Source: Siphonodentalium dalli (Eukaryota; Mollusca; Scaphopoda; Gadilida; Siphonodentaliidae). From it: DNA of 64,000 nt. The stretch is from positions 125,041,605-125,105,604 of the forward strand of contig CP136064.1 in NCBI GenBank assembly GCA_032622095.1, read 5' to 3'. The translations under genes were made by a program, and so were the position numbers. Position 1 is the first letter of the stretch; each line of letters begins with the position of its first letter. Positions 23,857 to 35,757 of the stretch are shown piece by piece. Under the pieces are notes generated by a model, which had not been told where the DNA came from, ran no database searches, and worked only from the letters and a program-made list of their open reading frames with translations.

Positions 23857-24973
23857 GTCTTTTTCTTTTCTGAGGAGATAACTCAACATAAGCGATGACT
23901 CGCTTGTTGTTAAATCCTCTTCACCCTTATCTATCCTAAATCATGTCATAAATAAACATTTGTAAAAAATATTATATATGTTCTTTGATGGTATAATTAA
24001 ATATTGATTAAACCAACTGAACCTTTATTATATTATTTTGAGAAGGGTAAAATCTCATTTTTAGGAAATCATACCAAGTTTGGGGGGAAATGGCTTTTAA
24101 AAAAATGTGTTTTTTTCAAAATATCAAATGTGCTGACAGTTCGGGAGCTAATATGGGTACCCTTGCACCCCCCTGGGACTTAACTTCACCCAACTCATTT
24201 TGTTCCTTATTATGTCCTTCAACTTTTATGGAATGTTAACAAGAAACAAAAGTGGCTGTGAAGACTCCAGACAAGATGGCGTCCATCGTGGCCGCCGTTT
24301 TTCAGACCAGACCCTAAGTCAGTTTTATGCAAATTATAGCGGGAAAATCTAGTAAAATGTAAACAAATGTATATATTTTCGTGAAGCTAAGACATAATGA
24401 CACTTTTTTGGGTCAAAATTGAAAATCACAATCCAAGATGGCCGCCAAAATGGTCGCCAGAAATTGGAAATATGACGTTTTGTTTACAAATATCTTCTAG
24501 ATCAGTTCATGCTGTTTGGAACTGGTTAAGTAATATGACTTTATTTTGTGTTTTGTATATTAACTGATCATCGGAGCAATTAAATATGCAATTATTGGGT
24601 TCCTAGCCCCTTCCGATCCCTCAAAAATTCGATTTTACAGAACGCGGTATAAAATTTCACAAAAAAAATCACAATTGGGATTCTAGTCATATTTCAACAA
24701 GAAATGAACAGAACTTTGTAATGTAAGTGAGGCATATCATTACCTATAAATATTCTAACTCACTGGAACCAAAATTCTTTCTTTGGCTCAAAATGGCTGC
24801 CAAATGTTGTGGTTGATATATAAAATTGGCTAATCTGTATTATATACATTGAATACTAACATGTCTGATGCACCATGGATCATTGTTACTATCACTGACA
24901 TCACCAGAAATATTGGATTTTTCTCTCACAAACTTGACATAAATATCGGCAAAAATTAACTTTTCAGGGTTGG
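23857..24973. other. Intergenic DNA with ATGGCCGCC-type words
   Basis: No coding frame was found. YY1-like AAGATGGCG/AAGATGGCCG words at about 24277 and 24436 sit in sequence resembling 14.7-14.95 kb, suggesting an old dispersed repeat of unknown class. Confidence 0.4.
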
Positions 24974-25395
24974 ACCATTTTTTCAAGTAAAATGCAACTA
25001 TCATTGGTATCAAAGATATTTATTGTTTTGGTCTATATTAAATGTGTTTATACACCAAATTGCTCAAGATGACAACCAAATTTGTAAAAAGTTAATTTTT
25101 TACATATATCCGAACATTATTCTCTGCGTTATCCGACAAGGTAGCAAATTGTGACTCACTTGGTTATTATTACGTTCTATTCTGTTTGACCCAGTTCCGT
25201 ATGGGGCATGACAATTCATTTTAATGTTGCAGTATGGCATTTTGCGGAGAACCTCTTTTGTGATTCTGGCCATATTATTGAAAGGAAATGGGCAGAACTT
25301 TGAGACGGAACTGAGATGAACCATAATATGTGGCTATTCTGGCCCATTATGATAAAAAGTGATCAACTGGATAATAGATTGATACCAAGATGGCA

Positions 25396-26510
25396 GCCAG
25401 GGAGTTACTGTATGGTCATAGGTGATGTGAATAGGTATACAGGGAGTTACTGTATGGTCATGAATGATGTGAATATGTATACAAAGAGTGACCATATGGT
25501 TATGAGTTGGGTGTCCACAGTGAGATGCATAGGACTATAATGAGTGGCTGTATAGGCAATAGGCATGTGTGATGTGAATCGGTATACATGTAGTGGCTGT
25601 ATGGTATATTGCTGTGTGTGGCCGATGTGACCGTACGGGCATTGCTGTGGTGTATATATATAACGAGAGTAGCTACATGGTCATCCGTGTGTTGTTTATG
25701 TATATATGTAGTGACTGTAAGGTCGTGGTGGGATGTATATGTGTGCCGTGTGTGGCTGTATTGTGACATGTGGGTGTATATGTATATTTGTGCTGTCTGT
25801 ATGATCATAGGTGGAGTGCGTAGATAAATAGGGAGTGATTTTATGGTTATGGATAATGTGTATATGTGTACATGGTATGCATCTACGGTCATGGTTGAAG
25901 TGTATGTGCATACCTGGAATACGCTGGGTGGTCATTGACGAACGTGTGGCTATATAGGGAGTGCCCTTTTAGTAACGGGTGGGTCGTATATTTATATATG
26001 TTGTTGATGTAGTATCATTGGTGGTGTATAGGGTGTATATGTATGGTCATGGATAGCGTGTATGCGTATACAGTGAGTTGCTGAATTGTCATGTGTGAGG
26101 TGTATATGCAAGTATGGAACTTATGAGTGGGCGTGTGTGCGGGTATTGGAAGGGCTCACCATTGGTGAGGTGTATATGTATACCTGGATTGATTCTATGG
26201 TCATGGGTATGGCGAATATGTATAGTGGCTGTATGGTCCATTGTGAGGTGAATAAGTATACAATGAGTGACTATATGATCGTGAATGTGGTGAATATGTA
26301 TACATAGAGTGACTATATGGTCAGGTGTAGGGGTATGCCTGGTGTTCGTGCATGGTGACTCGTGGCTGCATCGTCATTTGTGGCATGTATGGGTATAACC
26401 AGATATGGCTGTGTGGTCAGGTGTACGTGTATAGAGTGTGTGACTATATTGTCATTTGTGTGGTGTTTATGTACATATGAGGTCATGGGTGGTTTGTACA
26501 TATGTAATTT
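25396..26510 (+). repeat. Minisatellite array B-left (~43-bp unit)
   Basis: About 25 degenerate units with the same TATGGTCAT / GTATAC cores as array A. Open frames within it are periodicity artefacts. Confidence 0.88.
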
Positions 26511-26689
26511 GGGTGGTTATCGCTTTCCACAATGACTCAAGGATATGTTAATCAATAGAGAGGTCATGTCAAAGAGTTCCCCCACCTTGATGGTGTTTGT
26601 GTACATGGGGGGACTTTAAACGTGGAAAGCGATAGCCACCCATTACTACACAGTCATTCCATATATATAAACGCCTCAGACATAACAAT

Positions 26690-27520
26690 TTAGTGACCAA
26701 CTGTATAAACGTACACCTGGCCCATGACCACGGATGACCATACAGCCATGAGTCACAATGCAGGCACATCGGGTATACTCCTAAACATGACCCATAACCA
26801 TAGAGTCACTCCTTGTATACCCATTCACATCGCCATTGGCCATACGGTCATCAAATGTATACCTATTCTCCACACACACGTGGTCAAATAGACATTCAAT
26901 ATATACATCAACACCACAACAATGACCATAGAGTCACTCCGGGTATACATATCCACCACACCAATGGTCATATAGCCACTCGCTTCATACACATACCCTC
27001 ACCCATGGGACCTGGTATACTCCTTCATCTGACCTATGGCCATATAGTCACCCCGTGTGTACCTATTCAAAACATGCTTACATGATCATGGCCAATCATT
27101 GTATACATATTCACCCCACCCCTGTATCCCTATTTGTCACACCATAGCAGAATAGCCACTCAAGATATACTAATACACCCCAGTCATGTCAGTATATTCA
27201 CTCCATGTATGCATATGCACATCATGCATGGCCATATAGCCGCTAGCTATATACACATACCCCGCGCCCATGACCATATAGCAACACATGTGTATACCCG
27301 TATAACCTACACATTACCATACCGCCATGAGTCACCAAGCAGGAACACTAGGTATACTCATACACCTGACACATGACCATTTAGTCACTCCCTGTATATA
27401 TATTCTTTACATTTATGATCATCATACAGTCACTCATTGTATACCTACATGTACTCATCTCACCATTGACCATACAATAACTCCCTGTATACATATTCGC
27501 CTATGATCATAGAGTAACTC
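26690..27520 (-). repeat. Minisatellite array B-right (inverted)
   Basis: About 19 units in reverse orientation, reading ATGACCATA and GTATAC on the plus strand. With array B-left it forms the inner part of the palindrome. It is shorter than the left array, so unit number has drifted after the palindrome formed. Confidence 0.88.
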
Positions 27521-27973
27521 CATGGCTACCATCTTGGCATCCACCCTGTATCCAGTTGATATGTTTTATCATAATGGAACAGAATAGCCACATATTATGG
27601 TTCATCTCAGTTCAGTTTCAAAGTTCTGCCCATTTCCTGTCAATAATATGGCCAGAATCACGAAAGAGGTTCTCCGCAAAATTCCATAATGCAACTTTGA
27701 AATGAATTTGTCATGTCCGATACGGAACTGGGACAAACAACGTACTTTTCAGTTAATTAACTAACACGTATAATAACCAAGTGAGTGCGGATAACGCAGA
27801 TAATAATGTTCGGGATATATGTAAATTGTTTTACAAGTTTGGTTGCCAATTTGGATGCCATCTTGAGTAATTTGGTCTATAAACACCGTAGTGGGACACA
27901 TTTAAGATAGACCAAAACAATAAACATCTTTGATACCAATGATGGTTGCATGTTACTTGAAAAAATGGTCTGT

Positions 27974-28665
27974 TAACGTGAGACCTGTTTTGTTTTCAAT
28001 GAAAAACGTTTAAAATGAGACCATGAGACTTAATACTATATGTAGCAAGTGCTCACAATATACCCACCTCATGATCGATAGAGACAAAATTTATCAGTGT
28101 TAACGCCACCGGTGTATATTGTTGGGCAAATCTGTGAACCTATGGGAATTTTGTAAATAGATAATTGGTTTTTCCGGTTATTTTGGGACGCGTTAAAGTT
28201 GTACTGCGACCCCGAGACCAGTAAAAGCTGTAGTTGGAATGTCCAAGTTCGTGAAAGTTCTATTGACTATGCCGATGATTTTAGAAGCTTTATTGTTTTA
28301 GGATATTGTAGAAAGGCTAATCCGGCCGTGTCAAATTGAGCTATAGCGATGGGATATCTCGCAGGACAACACATTTCGGGTTTTCGTGGGGTGTGTATTC
28401 GATGGATGTCTTATAGTTGCAGTATGTAACTATTATGACCGCGTTAATTGCGTTCGATGTTTAGGTACGAACAATGGCTGGGCCATGCACACTTGAAGAT
28501 TTTATGGCGGGAACCCAATTTTTTATCCGCATTTAGAAGCTTTCTGGTTTGGTGAATGAAAAACCTGCAGTAACAAGCCGTAGGTTTTTGTAATAATTTG
28601 AAGGATTAGTTGTTTTAACGGAATTCTGAGGCAGTGCATTCATGTAACTAATATATTTTATATTA
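27974..28665. other. Intergenic DNA, nothing recognised
   Basis: Only short open frames and no recognised repeat ends lie between the palindrome and the first Helitron. Confidence 0.45.
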
Positions 28666-29161
28666 TCTCATATATATATTTTGAAGACCTCTGTCTGTCT
28701 GTCTGTTTGTCATTTATACAAATCTACGATTCTCGACCGATCGGGACGAAACTTGGTACGTGTGTGTAGTTTGACCAGGCGGTCGTCGTTGTCGTATTGG
28801 CGAGCCCGTGCGGCGCCCGCTTCGCGCATACGCAGACGAGATCTCGGAAACGGGTGGAGCTATCGACTTTAAATTTGGTATGTGAATGTATCTTGCCCAG
28901 GATACGAATTTTATCGGGTCGCCGAGCCCGTGCGACGCCAGCTTCGCGCATGCACAGACGAGATCTCGGAAACGGGTGGAGCTATCGACTTGAAATTTGG
29001 TATGTGAATGTATCTTGCCCCGGATACGAATTTTATCGGGTCGCCGAGCCCGTGCGATGCCAGCTTCGCGCATGCGCAGACCAGATATCGGAAACGGGTG
29101 GAGCTATCGACTTGAAATTTGGTTTCTGTATAGCCCGGACAACGTCGGGCTCATCGGCTAG
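28666..29161 (+). mobile_element. Non-autonomous Helitron unit 1
   Basis: It begins TCTCATATATATATTTTG after an A. It ends with a hairpin (GCCCGGACAACGTCGGGC, 29133-29150) followed by CATCGGCTAG, as Helitron 3' ends do. The interior holds three ~122-bp tandem repeats (GAGCCCGTGCG-type starts at about 28802, 28924 and 29046). There is no Rep/helicase ORF; frames of 60-145 codons across the repeats are periodicity artefacts. The next unit follows without a spacer. Confidence 0.8.
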
Positions 29162-30346
29162 TCTACTATATATTTTGAGAACTCCGTATATAAATATATA
29201 TATGTGTGTGTGTGTGTATATTTGTCCTCTATAGAATCGAAAACGACTGGCTCGATTGAGCTCAAACTTCCCATCTAAGGGTAAAAAATCACGGGAATCG
29301 TCGTCGCGGCGTTTTGGAGAAGCCCTGAGCACTCATTCTCCACTCCCAATCACAAAAACGGCACTGCGGGGTTTAATCACGTGATAATTTAATGAGCGTT
29401 TGTATATGACGCGTCGCTATAAAAGAACGTTTGTTTACAATTCAACGCAACGTTATCGCTCGAAATTTAGCATCGAAAAGATTTAATTTCTTTCATCAAA
29501 AACATAATTACGTGTTGAATTCTGTCATTTTAAGAATATGTAAGTATTACACACAGACACACCAAGTGTCAGCTTAAAATTTTGAAAAATAAGAGTTTTA
29601 TCGACATAAATCGATTTTAATGGCAAATCCTGTGTTAAAATTTAGCATCGAAATTTTTTAATTTCTTCCATCTAAACATAATTACATGTTGGACTCTGTC
29701 ATTTTAAGAATATATAAGTATTACACGCAGACACACGAAGTCTCAGCTTAAAATATTGAAAAATAAGAGTTTTATCGACATAAATCGATTTGAATGGGAA
29801 ATCCTGTGTTAAAATTTAGCATCGAAATTTTTTAATTTCTTCCATCTAAAACATAATTACGTGTTGGACTCTGTCATTTTAAGAATATATAAGTATTACA
29901 CACAGACACACGAAGTCTCAGCTTAAATTTTGTTAAATAAGAGTTTTATCGACATAAATCGATGTTAATGGGAAATCATATGTTAATAAATTTTAGGGCC
30001 CTGCGAGTGTTTGCACCAGGGTCCATATTTGACAAATTCTACCTATCTTTTGCTTTTGGAAACTGGGGATATCTAATTTCGTACTTAGGGCTTCCAATGG
30101 ACGGGTGAGATTTTCGTCGAGTCAGTTTGTCCGCCTCAGGTGACCTTGACCTTGAAACAGGTACCCACAAATTACCTTGGGCGATATCTCGGTCGTCAGC
30201 GGTGAGATCGACGTGAAATTTGTTATGTATGGTCAACTCGGGACGGGGAATATTTTTTTCGGGTTATATATGCCTTGAAAAACTAAAATTAATGGATCAA
30301 CCAAAGCCATGGGACCAATGCCGCCAATGGCGGTCTAATCTGCTAG
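29162..30346 (+). mobile_element. Non-autonomous Helitron unit 2
   Basis: It begins TCTACTATATATTTTGAG and ends CCGCCAATGGCGG (perfect 6-bp-stem hairpin, 30321-30333), then TCTAATCTGCTAG. Inside are three ~175-bp direct repeats (about 29463-29635, 29637-29811 and 29813-29985), each with AATTTAGCATCGAAA and AAGAGTTTTATCGACATAAA. A 'TGACCTTGACCTT' word lies near 30141. Confidence 0.82.
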
Positions 30347-31102
30347 TCTCCTATATATTTTGAGACTTCCGTATATGTGTGTGTATATTTGTCCTTTATA
30401 GACTCGAAAACGGCTGGACCGATTGAGCTCAAGCTTCCTATATAAGGGTAAAAAGTCATGGGAAATGTCATCGGATCATTCGCGAGCCCGTGCGACGACT
30501 CCTTCACCCCTTATCCACTACACAGTATCGTCATTGGCCGGGAGTGCTTAACTCAATAACGCTAAACGCTCCTTATATATTCCCTTCGGCTTTCGCATAC
30601 GGCTTTTGTTTACGTTATCGCTCGAAATGGAACTCGCTTCTGTGTGATTCTTACGTACTTAGGGCGTCCTAGGAATGGGGGACATTTTCATCGCGTCAGT
30701 TTTTCCACCCGAGGTGATTTTCACCTTGAAACGGGTACCCACAATTGATATATATGTGTGTGTCCTTTATAGACTCGAACCGATTGAGCTAAAACTTGCT
30801 CATGGACGGGTTAAATTGTGACCCCGCCCTGACCTTGACCTTGAAAATGATCAATTCAAGGTCAAATCGGGTCAAATTGAAAAACTAAAAATTAAATAAA
30901 AAAATTAATTAAAAAAATTAATTTAAAAAGCCAGTAAATTAAAAAGGCACCTCATTGAAAAACAAAAAATTAAATTAAAAAATTAATTACAAAAATTAAT
31001 TTAAAAAGGCACAATTAAAAAGGCACAATTAACTCATTGAAAAACACAATTAAAATTGTCATGTTTCTGACGATTGCCGCCAGTGGCGGGCTAACCTGCT
31101 AG
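30347..31102 (+). mobile_element. Non-autonomous Helitron unit 3
   Basis: It begins TCTCCTATATATTTTGAG and ends with the perfect hairpin CCGCCAGTGGCGG (31077-31089), then GCTAACCTGCTAG. The 3' half has repeated AAAAATTAA-rich segments and a TGACCTTGACCTTG word near 30831. Confidence 0.85.
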
Positions 31103-31894
31103 TCTACTATATATTTTGAGAACTCCGTATATAAATATATAAATATATGTGTCCTTTATAGACTCGAAAACGGCGGACCGATTGGGCTCAAACTTCTCAT
31201 CTAAGGTTAAAATCACACGGGAATCGTCGTCGCGGCGTTTTGGAGAAACTCAGGGCACCCGTTCTCCACGCCCAATCATCAAAATCACCGTCCTCGGCAC
31301 TGCAGGGGTTAAGGCGGTCACGCTCTTTATATTGACCAAATTTGGCGTTGTTAACCGAGTAACGCTCTTTATTGGCATCGGCGTTGCTAAACGGTCACCT
31401 ATGCGTACGAAACTACGGATGCAAAACGCCCCGGAACGGCGGAATGCATTTATCTTGATTAAAAAGTCAGGATTAACTCATTGGAAAACAACAAATGCGT
31501 GTCGTGTATATTTCTTATGTATGTCGTTCCTAGGAACGGGGGAGATTCATACCTCTTTTAGGGACGGGTATCATAATTTCTCTTGATTAAAAAGGCAGAA
31601 TTAACTCTTTGAAAAAAAAAAATGCGTGTTGTGTGATTCTTATGTCTGTCGTTCTTAGGAAGGGGGGGGGGAGAATTTCATCGGGTCTGTTTTTCCGCCA
31701 GATGTACCGTAAATCATACCTCTTTTAGGGACGGGTACCGTCATTTCTCTTGATTAAAAAGGCAGAATTAACTCATTGAAAAACAAAAAATTAAATTAAA
31801 AAATTAAAAAGGCAGAATTAACTCATTGAATAAAAATAATAAAAAAAATGTCATGTTTCTGACAAACCACGCCAGTGGCGGGCTAACCTGCTAG
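31103..31894 (+). mobile_element. Non-autonomous Helitron unit 4
   Basis: It begins TCTACTATATATTTTGAG like unit 2 and ends CGCCAGTGGCG (31870-31880), then GGCTAACCTGCTAG like unit 3. A plus-strand frame at 31149-31586 has no recognisable family and is not called. A G8 run (about 31662-31670) and repeats of 'TTGATTAAAAAGGCAGAATT' are present. Confidence 0.83.
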
Positions 31895-32782
31895 TATAAT
31901 ATATATTTTGGGACTGTTTGTCTATGTGTTAGCTATGGCCGGGAAAACTTCCTGACGGATTTTGACAAAATTTGATACCTAGGGATAATTTTGTCCAGGG
32001 AGTGTTTTGGACGGATCAAATCGTGACCCCGACCTGACCTGGACCTTCAAAAAGGTCAATTCAAGGTCAAATCGGGTAAAACGGGACGGATTTCGACGAA
32101 ATTTGATACCTAGAGGTACTTTTTCCCCGGGTATCTTTTGGACGGGTCAAATCGTGACCCCGACCTGACCTTGACCTTCAAAAAGGTCAATTCAAGGTCA
32201 AATCGGGTAAAACGGACGGATTTCGACGAAATTTGATACCTAGGGATACTTTTGTCCTGGGAGTGTTTCGGACGGGTCAAATCGTGACCCCGACCTGACC
32301 TTGACCTTCAAAAAGGTAAATTCAAGGTCAAATCGGGTAAAACGGACGGATATCGACGAACTTTGATACCTAGGGGAACTTTTGTCCGGCGAGTGTTTTG
32401 GACGGGTCGAATCGTGACCCCGACCTGACCTTGACCTTCAAAATGGTCAATTCAAGGTCAAAACGCGAATGTTGACGACATTTCGACGAAATTTGATACC
32501 TATGGTTACTTTTGTCCGAGGAGTGTTTTGGATGGGTCAAATCGTGACCTCAACCTGACCGTGACCTGCAAAATGGTCAATTCAAGGTCAAATCGGGTAA
32601 AACCGGACGGATGTCGACGGGTACTTTTGTCGGGTACTTTTTTCGAGGGAGTGTTTTGGACGGGTCAAATCGTGACCCCGACCTGACATTGACCTTCAAA
32701 ATGGTCAATTCAAGGTCAAATCGCGCAATTCGCTGAAAAGCAGAGGGGAAACAGCCCGTACGAAGTCGGGTCCACCTGCTAG
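31895..32782 (+). mobile_element. Non-autonomous Helitron unit 5, six ~128-bp internal repeats
   Basis: It begins TATAATATATATTTTGGG, a one-base variant of the usual TC start. It ends GCCCGTACGAAGTCGGGT (hairpin), then CCACCTGCTAG. The interior is six tandem units of ~125-130 bp (TTTGGACGGGTCAAATC-type starts near 32006, 32136, 32265, 32396, 32525 and 32654). Each contains CTGACCTTGACCTTC and ATTCAAGGTCAAATC, which are inverted relative to each other. Confidence 0.82.
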
Positions 32783-33200
32783 TCTAATATATATTTTGGG
32801 ACTTCTGTTTGTCTGTGTGTTAGCTATGGTCGGGAAAACTGCCAGACGGATTTTGACGAAATTTGATACCTAGGGATAATTTTGTCCAGGGAGTGTTTTG
32901 GATGGGTCCCGATCTGACCTTGACCTTCACAAAGGTCACTTCAAGATCAAATTGGGTAAAACGGACGGGATTTCGACGAAATTTGAGACCTAGGGCTACG
33001 TTTGTTCGGTGAGTGTTTTGGACGGGTCGAATCGTGACCCCGACCTGACCTTGATCTTCAAAATGGTTAATTCAAGGTCAAATCGCGAATTATGACGGCA
33101 TTTCGACGAAATTTGATACCTAGGGTTACTTTTGTCCGAGTAGTGTTTTGGACGGGTCGAATCGTGACCCCTACCTGACCTTGACATTCAAAATGGTTAA
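32783..33200 (+). mobile_element. Helitron unit 6, 5' part only
   Basis: It begins TCTAATATATATTTTGGG directly after the CTAG of unit 5 and contains the same TGACC/GGTCA repeats as unit 5. Similarity stops at about 33200 without a hairpin-CTAG end. Either it is truncated, or its 3' end lies beyond a long internal segment that I could not identify. Its later half is included in the tandem duplication. Confidence 0.7.
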
Positions 33201-33313
33201 TATGATATGACTTTGCATTACGTGTCGGAAATATTTAGATAAAACGGAACAGTTGAGAAATGGTATCCACGTCGAATGAATGGCAGACCAACACGTACAT
33301 GTCTGACTTTTGC

Positions 33314-33783
33314 TAACGCCCGCAGAGATCATATTCCACCAGTACAAAAACCGGGAACTTTCTGAAGTTTTTGGAGCGATCGCAATAAAGGCGAAAAAAT
33401 TACGTTGGGAACATACTTCTTAATTAATACCTGTTCCCGAATAATGCACTTCACTGTTGGTGAAGGTCCCAAATCGAAAGTGCATGATTTAAGTGGCTTT
33501 GTGCGCGATTTTGCTTTGCGTCGCTTACAATTATGGAATTGCTCCTGGGTAACTAAATCAATGTTATTGCGACATCGGCTCACAAACGTCACAGAAAAGC
33601 GTACAATTTCGATCTGGAACCACCCCATAATGTGAAGTAGATTATCGAGGAACATGTTTTAACAGAGAAATATACTCCCTGCCTTGTTTGTTCAATGTTA
33701 TAATGTTCCCTGCCAGAACGGGTCAGAACATAAAAATTGTTCCTAGATTTTGTACCGATGGAATATGATCTCTGCGGGCGTTA
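33314..33783. mobile_element. TIR element (MITE-like) in duplication unit 1
   Basis: The left end TAACGCCCGCAGAGATCATA and the right end are perfect inverse matches over 25 bp, with the match continuing imperfectly to ~35 bp. TA flanks suggest a TA target duplication. The ~400-bp interior holds overlapping frames on both strands (108 and 76 codons) with no recognised family. The second copy (36207-36680) has decayed at its right end. Confidence 0.72.
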
Positions 33784-35577
33784 TAGTGGATAGTCATAGC
33801 ATGGGTCAAATGTCCGAAATACATTTTGCTAGTTACATTAAACATATACGAATGCTAGCGATAGTAGGGCAATTGACACGCTCTAAATCAACGACAACTG
33901 TTAACTATGATTAGAAAGAGCTATGATTTCGACCCGTATTTGAACGTTCAACAAATTTGGTAAATGCCGTTTGCCAATAGGTTGAGCCGTTTAGGAGGAG
34001 AGAGTGACACAGCAATTTGTCCATACCGTTCAATAGGGAGATAATTCTGTAGAGAACGCACGGACATACATGTTATGTAGCAGTGGGCATACTAAGATGT
34101 ATCTATGGTCCAAATTTCGAGTCTCTGCTCCTCATACTTTCCGAGATATAACAACCCAAGTTGTACATAAAGGGAAATAACTCTGCATGTCAAGGGCGGA
34201 CACACTTTTAACCCCTCCAACACTAACCGACACCCTTAGGGGTATTTGCACGCCAAATTCCAGCCCCAGAGATCTCGGTGCTGGAGAATAAAAAAGAATG
34301 ATAATAATGAAAGAATTAATTAAAAACGAATTACAATATACTTCCATGTTAAAACTATGGAAGTATAATACAACAAAATGTTCCCGGACCCCTGTGAACT
34401 GAACGAGTAGTAAAACAAATAGTCCACCAATAAGGAGAGATCTTGGGAGATTGGCTGCGTATTGGGATTAACCTCAGACAGCTGTATCCATAATATCACA
34501 ATACGTCTTTGACAGCGCAATTTGCAAAGATAAGCCGCGACAGATGGATCGAACTTTCTCAACTGACAAGGATTATCTCCTGCGGGATAAAACGTTAATT
34601 GCCAATTTGATCGAGCCAATGCTATCAATTGAGATCATTTATTTCCATCAACATCCGATAGGGCGCGAAAATTGTGTATCCATAATGAATTCAATTAACT
34701 AAATTGGTGTGATTTTCCCTGAGATAAACATTCAGACAAGAATCGGAGAATTCATCCCTCAGCAACGCCATGGCGTGACGCGCTGCATATATACTCAATC
34801 CACCGACGTATCTCTCGCGGTATATAATTGTAACTTCATGTTCTATCCATCAGTGCGAATATCACCATCAGCAATGTGTGCTATTTGACCAGATTGCCTA
34901 TGAAGGCCAATGATTGATGATCGAATATGAGTAGTATTATATAGAAACTGGGCTAGATCCGGGCACTAATTGGGGATGCTCGTACCTATTGTTTGCTTAT
35001 ATATTGCACGTCGGGAATTCTAACGAATCGGAAACTGTGTGAAGACGGACAGGCATTGATTGCGACCCTTGAGCCATATACTCCAGTTCCTAACTCAGGA
35101 AAACTCTATTCGAACTCGGTCGCAATGATTGGTTCATTAATTAAACCAGGTTATTTCTTGGTATGAACGATATCGGTCCGAATCGGCATCTCCAGTTTAG
35201 ACCCAGTTTAAGCTACCTCTTCAAACTGAGATGTAGTAGTAAAACCAATTTTTACTGGGCCGTGGGACGATAATGATTGGTCGATCACGTCGACTGCGAG
35301 CATAGGAGGCGTGGCCTGTCCGTCTATTATCGATACTTTCCAATGTTTTTTTTCGAGTCCGTCTTTTAGTTTAAACATATTTTCTTGTAAATTCATTTAC
35401 AACGGGATAGGATTGCAAGTTTTAAAAACTTACAATGTCCCCGTTCCCAAATACAATCTATATATGAATTAAACAAGACGACAGAGAATATATACACTTT
35501 GAGGTTGCATAAATCTGGCCAACAAAAAAAGAAAGAGTGTGTAAAGAGTGTGTGATAGTCCGGTTTTGTATATTTGC

Positions 35578-35757
35578 CTCCCTCCCCACTTGGGCCAATC
35601 AGAAGCGCGTAAAATTGAGAGTATGGTAACAATGAGTAAGATGGCCGTCGTGGGCCTCGTTTTTGCTTGGGGTACATCTCGAAAGATAAAGTGTTTGAAT
35701 GGGTTCTATATTATTTGCTTCCATGGGCAGTTCGTGCTTAAATTGATGATCCATTAG
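35578..35757 (+). CDS. Doubtful first-exon candidate in duplication unit 1
   Basis: A CCAATCAGAAGCGCG motif (about 35595) precedes an ATG (about 35632) opening MSKMAVVGLVFAWGTSRK, which is mildly hydrophobic and signal-like. The frame closes at 35757. The same frame is open in the other duplicate with one substitution. No family or downstream exon is recognised, so this is more likely chance within a repeat. Confidence 0.1.
   Translation, partial: LPPHLGQSEARKIESMVTMSKMAVVGLVFAWGTSRKIKCLNGFYIICFHGQFVLKLMIH

Larger units (their letters stand above)
24974..27973. mobile_element. ~3-kb palindromic element with a minisatellite in both arms
   Basis: The left arm (about 24974-26530) and right arm (about 26622-27973) are inverted copies of each other. 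Each runs from an outer leader containing ACCATTTTTTCAAGTAA, through an AT-rich segment with AGGAAATGGGCAGAAC-type words, into the ~43-bp minisatellite, and ends at the inner pair GGGTGGTTATCGCTTTCCAC (26511) and its inverse (26622-26641), around a ~90-bp centre. The composite element near 4 kb holds the same leader, array and centre, but only one arm. No transposase is visible. It is a foldback family with internal tandem repeats; superfamily unknown. Confidence 0.8.

Noticed and set aside
25500-27376. Several 62-130-codon frames on both strands, rich in His/Ile/Tyr/Thr
   Set aside because: Minisatellite arrays B-left and B-right read in various frames; not genes.
28714-29332. Arg/Ala-rich frames of 75-145 codons near 29 kb
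   Set aside because: They span the three 122-bp tandem repeats of Helitron unit 1 and repeat the same peptide; no protein family.
33329-33655. 108-codon minus frame conserved in both duplicates (also 36222-36548)
   Set aside because: The duplicates are too recent for conservation to mean selection, and the frame sits in a TIR element with a competing plus-strand frame.
34320-34628. 102-codon minus frame identical in both duplicates
   Set aside because: Same reason: young duplication; sequence is repeat-like and no family is recognised.
35208-35396. 62-codon minus frame containing KVSIIDGQATPPMLAVDVID
   Set aside because: Broken by a one-base indel in the other duplicate, and part of it matches a dispersed repeat also near 63.2 kb.
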